A stretch of DNA of 64,000 bases from assembly GCA_012521995.1 (NCBI GenBank), contig JAAYLH010000092.1:1-64000 (forward strand), in the 5' to 3' direction. This document shows, piece after piece, positions 29,414 through 39,113 of this stretch; the first letter of the stretch is position 1, and the number at the start of each line of letters is the position of its first letter. Made by a program: the position numbers and the translations under genes. The notes beneath the pieces were generated by a model. It worked only from the letters and a program-made list of their open reading frames with translations. It was not told the origin of the DNA and made no database searches. This DNA comes from Bacteroidales bacterium (GTDB lineage Bacteria; Bacteroidota; Bacteroidia; Bacteroidales; UBA7960).

Positions 29414-30493
29414 ATGACTACCCAGGCCAACGACATACAGATTAAACTGATCTCTGACCCGCTGCAGTATTTCACGGCGATGCTGAACGATATTGAGGCG
29501 GCCACACAATACATCTGGCTTGAGATCTACCGTTTTCGCAACGATCCGGTGGGCATTCGCTTTCGCGACAAGCTATTGAAAAAGTGCCGGGAGGGGGTTA
29601 AGGTAAGGGTGCTGATCGATTCGTGGGCGGCATCTTCTACCCAAGCATTCTTTCAGGAGTTGATAGATGCAGGTGGAGAGGTTAAGTTCTTTAAGAAGGT
29701 GCGCCTGAGCTGGGATGGCTTTACCAAGGGCCACCGCCGCAATCACCGCAAAATACTGGTGATCGACGATTGTATTACCTATATCGGTTCGGCCAACATT
29801 ACGGGCTACTCCTTCAACTGGCGTGAGTCGATGTTTCGTATCAAGGGGCCTATTGCCACTCGCTTCAAAAGGATCATACAGGACAGTTTCCGCATTTACA
29901 ACAAATACTTTTACGATAAACAGGCTTTTACCCGAATCATCAAATATGGCAATTTTGAGATCCTGCGTGATGTGCCTTCCCTGTCAAATCAGCCTGTAAA
30001 GAAGAAGTTCCTTGAACTGATCAATAATGCCAGGCGGGAGGTAATCATCGAGACGCCCTATTTCCTTCCGGGGAGCAGCCTGCGCAAGGCATTGACGGAT
30101 GCTGCCACTCGTGGCATCAATGTCAACGTGATTATTCCCAAGAAATCGGATGTGGGGACCCTTGACTTGCTGACCTCAAAATACCTTGGTGAGTTGGCAC
30201 AGCAAGGGGTGAAGTTCTTTTTTTACCTGCCCCAGAACTTGCACGCCAAACTTTTTTTGGCCGACCGCGAGACCTTCGTGATCGGGTCCTCCAATTTTGA
30301 TTACCGCAGTTTCAGGTATATGCACGAGATATGCCTTTCGGGCAAGCACAAGAGCTTGGTGCGGCAAATGGTCAGCCATTTCAATGAGACGCTGAAAGAT
30401 TCTGAGCCCTTTAATTACGATTTCTGGATGCGACGCCCCATCATGCAGCAGTTTTTCGAATGGCTTCTGGTGCCCTTTCGTCACCTGTTCTGA
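29414..30493 (+). CDS. phospholipase D-like / cardiolipin synthase family protein
   Basis: Two HKD motifs: NHRKILVIDDCITYIGSANI and HAKLFLADRETFVIGSSNFD. Confidence 0.85.
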   Translation: MTTQANDIQIKLISDPLQYFTAMLNDIEAATQYIWLEIYRFRNDPVGIRFRDKLLKKCREGVKVRVLIDSWAASSTQAFFQELIDAGGEVKFFKKVRLSWDGFTKGHRRNHRKILVIDDCITYIGSANITGYSFNWRESMFRIKGPIATRFKRIIQDSFRIYNKYFYDKQAFTRIIKYGNFEILRDVPSLSNQPVKKKFLELINNARREVIIETPYFLPGSSLRKALTDAATRGINVNVIIPKKSDVGTLDLLTSKYLGELAQQGVKFFFYLPQNLHAKLFLADRETFVIGSSNFDYRSFRYMHEICLSGKHKSLVRQMVSHFNETLKDSEPFNYDFWMRRPIMQQFFEWLLVPFRHLF

Positions 30494-30509
30494 TTGCGTT
30501 TCACGGGTT

Positions 30510-31079
30510 TTATTTTACCCTTCCTGCCCGGGCCCAGGTGCGGCGGTAATAGGGCTCGTCGAGGTCGCTAACCACGACCCCTCGCGAGGAAGAGGCGTGG
30601 ATGAACTTGTTGTTGCTGAGGTAAATGCCTACGTGAGAAATCCTGCGTCCCCCTGAAGTGCGAAAGAACACCAGGTCGCCTTCTTGCAGTTGTGCCTTGC
30701 TGATGTTGCGCGAAAAGGCGGCCATGTCGGCGCTGGAACGGGGGAGCCTGACCTGGTAAACCGTGCGGAATACCTCCATGACAAATCCTGAGCAGTCGGC
30801 GCCTTCGCGGGAATTGCCTGCATAGCGGTGGGGGGTGCCCAGCCAGCTGCTTACTTCGCGGATCAGTTCTGGGTTTTCGAAGCCGCCCAGGGTATAACCA
30901 AGCTTTTGGGAATAGGTGCTGTAAAAGGCGCGGTCTGTTGCCTCAGCGGGCGCTTGCCACAGCTCACGCTTGCTGCGGCAGCCCGGAAACATCAGGGTGA
31001 GTATCAAAAACAGGAAAAGCCAGCAACGGCTGTTGCTGATAGAGGTGTTGCCAGGGAGAAATATTCCGGTGAGGTTCAT
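30510..31079 (-). CDS. NlpC/P60 (C40) peptidase lipoprotein
   Basis: Lipobox LMFPGC; YAGNSREGADCSGFVMEVFR; HVGIYLSNNKFIHASSSRGV. Confidence 0.88.
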   Translation of the reverse strand: MNLTGIFLPGNTSISNSRCWLFLFLILTLMFPGCRSKRELWQAPAEATDRAFYSTYSQKLGYTLGGFENPELIREVSSWLGTPHRYAGNSREGADCSGFVMEVFRTVYQVRLPRSSADMAAFSRNISKAQLQEGDLVFFRTSGGRRISHVGIYLSNNKFIHASSSRGVVVSDLDEPYYRRTWARAGRVK

Positions 31080-31207
31080 TAAAACAAAAATAATAATAAA
31101 ATCGGGCATTAGAGATGAAAAAAGGCTGGGGGCAACCTCTTTGATCTTCCATTTTTTGACTAATTTGGCCGAAAATATTTAAGCTCATTCCATTAAATCA
31201 TGTTTTT

Positions 31208-32713
31208 ATGAATGAAGATCAATATGTTTTAAATCCCAACCCCCTTGTCAGGCATTTACGTAAGCTTCCCCACGAGTTTACCAAGGAGGACATTATCAAG
31301 TACATAGAGGATAATGAAATACAAATGCTTAATTTCAGATATGTGGGAGGTGATGGACGCCTAAAGTCCCTGAATTTTGTGATCCAGAGCCGCGAACATC
31401 TGGAAGGGGTGCTTTCTGCAGGTGAGCGTGTAGATGGCAGCAGTTTGTTTTCATTTCTGGAAGCCGGCTCCAGTGACCTTTATGTTGTTCCGCGTTTTAA
31501 GACTGCTTTTGTTAATCCTTTTTCGGAGATTCCCGCGCTGGATATCCTTTGTTCGTATTTCGACAAGGATGGCAACCCCATTGCCAGTGCCCCCGAGAAC
31601 ATTATGCGCAAGGCCCATCGGGCCCTTGTGGAAAAGACAGGTTACAGCCTGGAGGTGATGGGCGAGATAGAATATTATGTGATCAGCGAGCACGATGAAC
31701 TGTTCAAGGCCACTGATCAGAAAGGCTATCACGAATCGACCCCCTTTGTGAAATGGGAGCAGTTGCGTGCGGATGCCATGCTGGCCCTTGCCCAGACGGG
31801 TGCCCAGATCAAATACGGGCATTCGGAAGTGGGCAATTTTTCGGACGATGAGCACGAGTATGAGCAAAATGAGATAGAATTCCTTCCCACCAACATTGAA
31901 GATGCCGCCGACCAGCTGATCATCGCCAAGTGGGTGCTGCGGCAGGTGGCTTACGAGTACGGCGTTACCGTTAGTTTTGCCCCGAAAATCACGGCAGGTA
32001 AGGCTGGCAGCGGAATGCACATCCACATGCGGCCCATGAAGGACGGCAAGAATGTAACGCTTGACAATGGTGAGATCAGCGAGGTGTCGCGTAAGGTGAT
32101 TGCAGGCATCCTTGACCTGGCCCCCTCTCTTTCTGCCTTTGGGAATACCATTCCTACTTCTTATTTCCGCCTGGTGCCTCATCAGGAAGCCCCTACCAAT
32201 ATCTGCTGGGGAATGCGCAACCGTTCGACGCTGATCAGGGTACCCCTGGGTTGGTCGGGCGCCAGCGATATGGTAAAAACTGCCAACCCCCTCGAGGTGG
32301 CTCATCCCGGTGACTACAGCGATAAGCAGACCTTTGAGTTCCGCTGTCCCGACGGCTCGGCCGACATCTACCTGTTGATTGCAGGCCTGTGTGTGGGTGC
32401 GCGCCACGGGTTTGAAATGCCTGATGCACTGGCGTTTGCCGAAAAGACCTATGTGGATGTCAACATTTTCGACGATAAGCATAAGCACCGCACCGACACC
32501 CTGGCCCAGCTCCCCATTTCCTGTGTACAGGCGGCCAAATACCTTCGTGAGCAGGCAGGGGTTTATATGCAGCACGGGGTGTTTACCACCAGCCTGATTG
32601 AAGGCACCGCCAAACGCCTGGAAGCCTTTAAGGACGAAAACTTGCGGGAAAAGATAAGCTGTAACCGCGAGGAAACCATGAAACTGGTCAGGCGGCATCT
32701 GCATTGCGGTTAA
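31208..32713 (+). CDS. glnA: type I glutamine synthetase family protein
   Basis: RVDGSSLFSF, EIEYYVI, KAGSGMHIHMR, EVAHPGDYSDKQTFEFRCPDGSADIYL. Confidence 0.88.
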   Translation: MNEDQYVLNPNPLVRHLRKLPHEFTKEDIIKYIEDNEIQMLNFRYVGGDGRLKSLNFVIQSREHLEGVLSAGERVDGSSLFSFLEAGSSDLYVVPRFKTAFVNPFSEIPALDILCSYFDKDGNPIASAPENIMRKAHRALVEKTGYSLEVMGEIEYYVISEHDELFKATDQKGYHESTPFVKWEQLRADAMLALAQTGAQIKYGHSEVGNFSDDEHEYEQNEIEFLPTNIEDAADQLIIAKWVLRQVAYEYGVTVSFAPKITAGKAGSGMHIHMRPMKDGKNVTLDNGEISEVSRKVIAGILDLAPSLSAFGNTIPTSYFRLVPHQEAPTNICWGMRNRSTLIRVPLGWSGASDMVKTANPLEVAHPGDYSDKQTFEFRCPDGSADIYLLIAGLCVGARHGFEMPDALAFAEKTYVDVNIFDDKHKHRTDTLAQLPISCVQAAKYLREQAGVYMQHGVFTTSLIEGTAKRLEAFKDENLREKISCNREETMKLVRRHLHCG

Positions 32714-32760
32714 TCGACCATTGAAAATTGTTTCTTCTTACAGAAACTATTTCCTAAAAA

Positions 32761-32802
32761 GAGAAGAGGCCAGTGTTGATCAAGCGCTGGCCTCTTCTTT
32801 TA
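32761..32802. terminator. Terminator between convergent glnA and deoC
   Basis: GAAGAGGCCAG...CTGGCCTCTTCTTTT. Confidence 0.8.
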
Positions 32803-32810
32803 TCCTTTGG

Positions 32811-33665
32811 TCAACCGGATGCTTTCACGGCATCTACCAGACTGTTTGCCAGGCGGCTGGCGCCAAAGCGGAGCCAGTCTTTATTCAGCCATTCTGAGCC
32901 CAGGATTTGATCGGTAAGGACATAATACTTCAATGCAGTTTCAGGGTCAGCGATGCCTCCTGCAGGTTTGATGCCCACCATTTTCCCTGTCTGTTCATAA
33001 TGGTCGCGGATGGCCTCGAGCATCACGAGCATGGCCTCGGGTGTTGCGGCGGGCTGCATTTTTCCCGTGGAGGTTTTCAGGAAGTGCGCCCCTGCCTGGA
33101 GGGCAATTTCACTGGCCCGCCGTATGTTGGTGGCGGTGGTCAGTTCGCCCGTTTCCAGGATGACTTTCAGGTGTGCATCACCGCAGGCCTCGCGAATGGC
33201 AGCGATCTCATCATACACCAGGGAATATTCCCCTTCGAGGAACTTACCGCGGGAGATGACCATATCGATCTCGTCAGCGCCTTCTTCCACAGCATACTTT
33301 ACTTCGGCAACCTTGATGTGGAGGGGAGATTGGCCTGCTGGGAAAGCTCCTGCCACGGATGCCACCAGTATGCGCGTGCCTTCCAGGGCTTTCCGTGCTG
33401 TACGGATCAGGGTAGGATACACACATACAGCGGCCACGTTGGGCAGGCCATATCCCAGGCGGTCGAACGATCGACCCTTTTCACACATCTGGACCACCTT
33501 CTGTGTGGTATCGGCCCCTTCCAGGGTGGTCAGGTCGATCATGCCCAGGATGGAGGCATAGGCTTTCTTTAAGGAATAGGTGTCCAGGCTGTTGTTCAGG
33601 ATCTTGCTGACCCGGTTTTTGATGTCGTCGTCGGAGAAGACAGGGGATTGGGTGAAATCAATCAT
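32811..33665 (-). CDS. deoC: deoxyribose-phosphate aldolase
   Basis: VAAVCVYPTL, EEGADEIDMVI, LKVILETGEL, FLKTSTGKMQPAATPEA. Confidence 0.93.
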   Translation of the reverse strand: MIDFTQSPVFSDDDIKNRVSKILNNSLDTYSLKKAYASILGMIDLTTLEGADTTQKVVQMCEKGRSFDRLGYGLPNVAAVCVYPTLIRTARKALEGTRILVASVAGAFPAGQSPLHIKVAEVKYAVEEGADEIDMVISRGKFLEGEYSLVYDEIAAIREACGDAHLKVILETGELTTATNIRRASEIALQAGAHFLKTSTGKMQPAATPEAMLVMLEAIRDHYEQTGKMVGIKPAGGIADPETALKYYVLTDQILGSEWLNKDWLRFGASRLANSLVDAVKASG

Positions 33666-33814
33666 GGCTGGGTTAGTTTTGTTAAGTAAAGATAAGTTAA
33701 AACCTGCATTCAAAAAAACCCCCGGGAAAAAGGAAGTCCCGTTAAGGCACGCAAAATTTGTGTGGGACGCCAGGGGCGCCTCCAAAATTTCAAAGGCAAT
33801 AAACCAATATTGCT

Positions 33815-33823
33815 TATCTTTGC
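33815..33823 (+). promoter_or_regulatory. putative TAnnTTTGC promoter element of tRNA-Arg
   Basis: TATCTTTGC 12 nt upstream of the tRNA 5' end. Confidence 0.45.
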
Positions 33824-33834
33824 ATCGGCTAAAA

Positions 33835-33908
33835 GGCTCCGTAGTTCAATTGGATAGAATAGCAGATTCCGGTTCTGTCGGTTGGGGGTTCGAGTCCCTC
33901 CGGAGTCA
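33835..33908 (+). tRNA. tRNA-Arg (anticodon CCG)
   Basis: GGCTCCG/CGGAGTC acceptor; anticodon loop TTCCGGT; TTCGAGT T-loop. Confidence 0.93.
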
Positions 33909-33917
33909 CTGAAAACA

Positions 33918-33960
33918 AATAAACCACCTGAAAAACCTTGAGTTTTCAGGTGGTTTTTTA
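33918..33960 (+). terminator. Terminator after tRNA-Arg
   Basis: AAACCACCTGAAAA...TTTTCAGGTGGTTTTTT. Confidence 0.85.
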
Positions 33961-33989
33961 TTTTTGGAAATGGTCATCCTTTACGAGGC

Positions 33990-35000
33990 TTATTCCGCAG
34001 GTGTTTCCTGCTTTTCCTTTTCAGGGAATTTCAGGCTATAGATCATGGCCTCGACCTGGCGCAGATAGTCGCGTTTTTTAAAGTCGGGGGCATATACAAA
34101 ACCGTCGAGGATCACCAGTCGTCCTTTTGCCTCATCCACCAGGGTATAATTGATAAAGGGTCCGCCCATAAAATCGCCTTCCACGCGCCATAAGCTGCGT
34201 GCCTCCATAGCATAGTAGCCGTTGAAGTTCACTTCGCGGTATTCGGGGGTCAATTCAGGATAGGTGGTCATATATGAGCCTTCAAGCTGGCCGGGGACAT
34301 ATAAATGGGTGATTGAGTCACGGCGCATGCGAATCACGTCGTGCATAAAATCTATGGCAGGGTCCTTGTATTCCAGGGTAGCGATCAGGACGCTCATATC
34401 AAGGTCTTCGCGGGTGCCTGTCCGACGGATCCAGATGAAGTCATCGCCTTTTTTGGCAATAAAAAACCCTTCGGGAATAGCCATTTCGTATCCAAACATT
34501 TCACGCACTGTGGTGCGTGCCTCGTGGTTGGGCGTTCGATTGTAGGCGTTGATGATGCGCGCGCGTTCGGCTTCAAGGTAATGGTCGATGAAGGTCTGGG
34601 CATTGGCTTCCATTACCCTGCGGAAAATGGAGTCGTTGGGGGCCTGGACACGAATCACCACCTGGGGGTTTGACCATGTATTTTTTGATATTTCAAGATT
34701 CGCTTTTGCCAGGGTATCGGATATTTCAGCCAAAAAGATATGGCGGTGGGTTTCAAACATCTTAACGAAGCTTTCCTCCTGAATCTGTACCAGGTCAAAC
34801 ATGGGCTCATAGGTAAGCACCATAGGTACCTGGGCCTGGAATACCTCACGGATGACTTCACCTGCTGGCCCTTCATACTGGCGGTTGTTCATCACCACCA
34901 GCAGTTCGCCTGCGCGCCCGGTGGCCGAAGGCTGTTGCGGGCGTTCTGTATTGCAAGCAGCTAATAATACAATCAATGTTAAATAGAGGAACTTCTTCAT
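33990..35000 (-). CDS. DUF4837 family lipoprotein
   Basis: Lipobox VLLAAC; GRAGELLVVMNNRQYEGPAGEVIREVFQ. Confidence 0.75.
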   Translation of the reverse strand: MKKFLYLTLIVLLAACNTERPQQPSATGRAGELLVVMNNRQYEGPAGEVIREVFQAQVPMVLTYEPMFDLVQIQEESFVKMFETHRHIFLAEISDTLAKANLEISKNTWSNPQVVIRVQAPNDSIFRRVMEANAQTFIDHYLEAERARIINAYNRTPNHEARTTVREMFGYEMAIPEGFFIAKKGDDFIWIRRTGTREDLDMSVLIATLEYKDPAIDFMHDVIRMRRDSITHLYVPGQLEGSYMTTYPELTPEYREVNFNGYYAMEARSLWRVEGDFMGGPFINYTLVDEAKGRLVILDGFVYAPDFKKRDYLRQVEAMIYSLKFPEKEKQETPAE

Positions 35001-35030
35001 GATGCATTGTTTTTGGGTTTAAAAAACCAA

Positions 35031-35051
35031 AAGACCCCAGGCTGGGGTCTT
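35031..35051. terminator. Terminator downstream of mltD-like gene
   Basis: AAGACCCCA-GGC-TGGGGTCTT. Confidence 0.7.
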
Positions 35052-35099
35052 CAAAAATAGCAAAAAAAATGCCAAAATCCTGATTAAGGTAAAATTCTG

Positions 35100-36590
35100 T
35101 TAACCTGTTTCAGAAACTCTTTCGGTACTTGCCGAGCGGTTACCTTCAGGAGGCCTGACAATGAGCTGTTGCCCAATTTTAATAGTGCTGTTGTTTAGGC
35201 CGTTCCATTCCATGAGGTTGGAAACGGATACCCTGTATCGGCTGGCGATGACGCCCAGGGTTTCGCCCCTTTTCACCACGTGGACGTTGGCATTTGAGGG
35301 GGTGCTCACGGGACGCTTAGCGGGAGCTCGCACCACCAGGCGCTGGCCCGGGCGTATCAGCGTACCCCGCATATTGTTGAGGTTTTGAATGGATCTTACG
35401 CTGGTGCCATAACGGCGGGCAATGCTGCCCAGTACTTCTCCTGACCGCACCACGTGAATGGTGGTCTCTTCCATTTGGGCGGCCAGTTCTTCCTGCCTGA
35501 TCTCCTCAGGCCTTTTGTAGTTGTATATGTTTTCTTCATTGGCCAGGAAAAGCGTGGCAATTTCCTTGGGCAGATTCAGCACGTAAGGATTTTCGGGCTG
35601 ATGAGGAATGATGTTTTTGCGGAAGGTGGGGTTGAGATAGTTCAGGTTTTCGAGGGGTATCTCCAGCAAATCGCTCAGGGTTCGCAGGCTTAGTTGGTGT
35701 CTGACATGGATGGTGTCCACCTCCAGGTATGAATATACAGGGGGTACGGCATACAGGTTATGCTCTTCGGCATGTTCCATCACATAGGTTACAGCAATGA
35801 AAGCAGGCACATAGTTTCGGGTTTCACGCGGCAGATATGGGCTGACTTTCCAGAAATTTTTCACCCCGCCTGCGCGTCTGATGGCACGGTTCACATTGCC
35901 GGGACCAGCATTGTAGGCGGCAATGACCAGCGACCAGTCCTCGTAGATCCGGTAGAGGTCGCGGAAATGTTCGCAGGCCGCAATGGTGGCTTTCAGCACA
36001 TCGCTGCGTTCGTCCACATAGTTGTTTACCTGCAGCCCGTACAGGCGCCCCGTATGATACATGAATTGCCAGGGGCCCGTGGCACCTGCCCGTGAACGGG
36101 CGGTGGGGTTTAGGGCCGATTCAATGACCGCAAGGTACTTGAGCTCTAAGGGCAGGTCATAGCGGTCGAGTTGTTCCTCGAAAATCGGAAAATAAAGCTG
36201 CGACAGTCCCAGCATTCGCTCTGTAAGCGTTCGCCTGCGCTGGGCATAAAGGTCAATATAGGCTTTCACCTGGGCATTAAACACAAACTCAAAGGGTGAG
36301 TTGTCGTTCATTATTCGGATGCGTGCCTGGTAAATGGAGTCGGAGAAAGAAGGGACAAAGCCAGGAGGAAAGTTGTGGCGGCGCACAGAGGTGTCGCGTC
36401 TGTTATTTATATTTTGGAAGATCTTGATGGTGGCAAGGCTGTCAAGCATGGCGGTTATGGGGTCATCGGGAGTGATGACAAAAACCGAGGCTGAATCAGG
36501 CTTCTCGCTTTCTTCCTGGCTTGGTTGTGCCTGGAGCCATAAGGGGAATAGCAGTGAGATCAGGGGTAACAGGAATCGTTTTTTGGTCAT
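35100..36590 (-). CDS. MltD-like lytic transglycosylase with two LysM domains
   Basis: VIESALNPTARSRAGATGPWQFMYHTGRLYGL, IAAYNAGPGNVNRAI; two LysM repeats. Confidence 0.9.
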   Translation of the reverse strand: MTKKRFLLPLISLLFPLWLQAQPSQEESEKPDSASVFVITPDDPITAMLDSLATIKIFQNINNRRDTSVRRHNFPPGFVPSFSDSIYQARIRIMNDNSPFEFVFNAQVKAYIDLYAQRRRTLTERMLGLSQLYFPIFEEQLDRYDLPLELKYLAVIESALNPTARSRAGATGPWQFMYHTGRLYGLQVNNYVDERSDVLKATIAACEHFRDLYRIYEDWSLVIAAYNAGPGNVNRAIRRAGGVKNFWKVSPYLPRETRNYVPAFIAVTYVMEHAEEHNLYAVPPVYSYLEVDTIHVRHQLSLRTLSDLLEIPLENLNYLNPTFRKNIIPHQPENPYVLNLPKEIATLFLANEENIYNYKRPEEIRQEELAAQMEETTIHVVRSGEVLGSIARRYGTSVRSIQNLNNMRGTLIRPGQRLVVRAPAKRPVSTPSNANVHVVKRGETLGVIASRYRVSVSNLMEWNGLNNSTIKIGQQLIVRPPEGNRSASTERVSETG

Positions 36591-36771
36591 CTATGTAAGT
36601 AAGAATAACGGTTCATAATGAAAGTCTATTCCCGAAAAACATCGGGTGACCTTAAAAGAAACTGTACAACAATAAAAAAAATTGCTCAAAACGTAAAAAA
36701 ACCAAGCCCGCGGATTGCTCCGTTTTCAGGTATCTAAATCCCCTGCCAGAGGATTTGGAGTCCTGTTGGGC

Positions 36772-36960
36772 TTATTGAGCAGGCTTGTCGTTGTTCTTTT
36801 CGGGATCATCTTTTTGGGCATCCTTGAATTCCTTCATGCCCTTTCCCAGTCCGCGCATCAATTCAGGGATTTTTCGCCCGCCAAAGATTAGCACGATTGC
36901 CAGTACGATCAGCAGGATTTCCTGGGTGCCCAGCATGCCGATCACGAATAAGTTTTCCAT
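36772..36960 (-). CDS. tatA: Sec-independent translocase subunit TatA/E
   Basis: [39 protein letters not shown]. Confidence 0.93.
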   Translation of the reverse strand: MENLFVIGMLGTQEILLIVLAIVLIFGGRKIPELMRGLGKGMKEFKDAQKDDPEKNNDKPAQ

Positions 36961-37038
36961 GTGTTTCAGTTTTTGCTTCTTATGGTTACAAATCTATAAA
37001 AAAAGAGCGCACCCCAAGCGGCTATGAAAAATTATCTC

Positions 37039-38295
37039 TTAACGTTGCCTGGCAATCCAATCGGCGGGGTTCAGCTTGTTGTTGCCGCGCCATATCTCGA
37101 GGTGTATCTGGGTTTTGCCTTCACGGGTATCAGTGGCCACCGTTCCAATCTCCTGGCGAATGCTTACCTTGTCGCCGTTTTTTACCGAGACCTGGCTCAG
37201 GTTGGAATACACAGTCAGGTATTCTCCGTGACGTACAATTATTGCATAGTAAGCCCCAGGAATGGTGATGACGCGGCTTACGGTACCATCAAAAATGGCC
37301 CTGGCTTTTGAACCGGGAACGGAGGCAATGTCGATACCGTTGTTAACAATTTTGTTGTTTCGAAGGACGGGGTGTGGATGTTCGCCAAAGGTTCCTGTAA
37401 TCACCCCCCTTTCCACCGGCCAGGGAAGCTTGCCTTTGTTGCCTGCAAAGTTGTTCGACAGCAGTTGCTCTTCAGGAGTCAGGGCATAGGTCCCCGGACT
37501 TACCGTTCGTCCTGCCGCCCGTGCTTCTTCCTGCGAGCGCCGGCGTTCCTCGGCGATAATGCGCTCAATGCTGCGTTGCAACTCTTGGCGGGCACGCTCC
37601 TGCTCACGCAGGCGCTGCATAAGCTCGCTTTCTTTCTGGCGCAGCTGGGTGATGGTTTGGTTCTGTTCCGTTTTTTCCTGGTTCAGATCCTGCATGGTAT
37701 TCTGCTGCTCTTCACGCAAACGCTCCTGTTCAAGTTTTTGTTCTTCCAGGCGTGTAATCTCTTCTTGCAGGCTTTGCTGGGTCTTTACGATCTTTTCGGC
37801 TTGTAGCTGGCGGTGCCTGGCATATTCCTGAAGGTAACGCAGCCGCAAATAGGCTTGGTTGAAGCTCCTCGATGAAAAAAGGAATGCTACGCGCTGATAG
37901 TTGCTGCGGGTAAGGTAGGCATAACGGACCATATTGGCATACGATTCGCGCAGTTCTTCCAGGTCATGGGTAAGGGTTTCAATTACATTGTTCTGCTCAT
38001 CAATGCGGCGGCTGATTTGGCTGATCTCGTTGTTGATTGCCCGCATAAGGCTTTCGCGACGGGTAATCTGTGTGTTGAGCATCACCAGCTGGTTCATGCT
38101 TACCTCGGCGGTTTTCTTGGTTTCCTGCAACATTTCGTTGATCAGGCGAATCTCACGTTCAATGTTTTGTTTGTCACGCTCCAGAGCTTCACGGTTCTGG
38201 CCCTTGATGCCAAAGGGAGTTATCAGCAAGATCAGCGCAAGGCCTAAACCTGTCTGTTTCAGGATGGGGCATATATGTTTCAAGCGGAACGCCAT
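37039..38295 (-). CDS. EnvC-like M23 peptidase / murein hydrolase activator
   Basis: N-terminal coiled coil, C-terminal LytM-like GTFGEHPHPVL...NGIDIA...HGEYLTVYSNLSQ. Confidence 0.9.
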   Translation of the reverse strand: MAFRLKHICPILKQTGLGLALILLITPFGIKGQNREALERDKQNIEREIRLINEMLQETKKTAEVSMNQLVMLNTQITRRESLMRAINNEISQISRRIDEQNNVIETLTHDLEELRESYANMVRYAYLTRSNYQRVAFLFSSRSFNQAYLRLRYLQEYARHRQLQAEKIVKTQQSLQEEITRLEEQKLEQERLREEQQNTMQDLNQEKTEQNQTITQLRQKESELMQRLREQERARQELQRSIERIIAEERRRSQEEARAAGRTVSPGTYALTPEEQLLSNNFAGNKGKLPWPVERGVITGTFGEHPHPVLRNNKIVNNGIDIASVPGSKARAIFDGTVSRVITIPGAYYAIIVRHGEYLTVYSNLSQVSVKNGDKVSIRQEIGTVATDTREGKTQIHLEIWRGNNKLNPADWIARQR

Positions 38296-38303
38296 AAGCT
38301 GTT

Positions 38304-39113
38304 TTATAGATCCATGGGTGTATAGCGCGAAGGAATGGAAAACGAGAAATCCTGGGGTTGATTCAGGTTGCTGCGATTCAGGCGTATGGACAACTCAGCG
38401 CGACTGTCGGGCTCAGTAAACTTCAGAGCCAAATCGCTGGGCAGCCATTGCCCGGACAGGTTTTCATAGCTGTTATAATCCGCTTCTATTCTTCTTTGGC
38501 CTGTCTGATCCTGCACAATGGCCTTTCGAATCCTGTAGTTCGAAGGGTCCATCCAGATGCTGTGCTCCAATGGAGTCCCCCGGGAATTATCTTTTGGCCT
38601 GCGCCCCGAAGAGCGCAGCAGCACCATGCTTCGATCATCTGACACCTTGAAGTTATCTGTGGTAAAATGTTCAAAATCATTACCGGTCAGAATGGATTGG
38701 AGCATATAGAAGTCGAGCTCAGCGCCCAGCAGGTCGTTAATAAATTCGATATCGCCAACAAAAAACCTGGATTGCAGGCGGTTGATAAATTTAACAGTAT
38801 CAGGGGTTATCAGGACCCTTGCAACTTCAATACCCAGGAAAGGCGCAACGGAAAGGAAAATAGCCTTGTCTTTTTCCATCCTGAGGCTTCCTGAAACGGG
38901 GTAATTCTTGCCTTCCCAGAGGGCATCCCCTGAAAAACGTGCTGAATAGAATTGAAAATCTGCCTGGTTGGCATGCAAGGTGCGCAGGGCCCGTTCGGGC
39001 GAACGCAACAGCTCATCAGACACGAGGATGATGTCACGGCGCGACTTACAAGCCTGTATACTGCCAAGCAACAGGATCAGGATCAGTAATTTTGGAATCA
39101 GTGTTCTATTCAT
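38304..39113 (-). CDS. DUF4292 family lipoprotein
   Basis: Lipobox GSIQAC; family-like architecture upstream of EnvC and downstream of TPR gene. Confidence 0.7.
   Translation of the reverse strand: MNRTLIPKLLILILLLGSIQACKSRRDIILVSDELLRSPERALRTLHANQADFQFYSARFSGDALWEGKNYPVSGSLRMEKDKAIFLSVAPFLGIEVARVLITPDTVKFINRLQSRFFVGDIEFINDLLGAELDFYMLQSILTGNDFEHFTTDNFKVSDDRSMVLLRSSGRRPKDNSRGTPLEHSIWMDPSNYRIRKAIVQDQTGQRRIEADYNSYENLSGQWLPSDLALKFTEPDSRAELSIRLNRSNLNQPQDFSFSIPSRYTPMDL

Noticed and set aside
31451-32704. 417-aa minus-strand ORF antisense to glnA
   Set aside because: Long only because of GC-rich third positions in glnA; no domain-like sequence.
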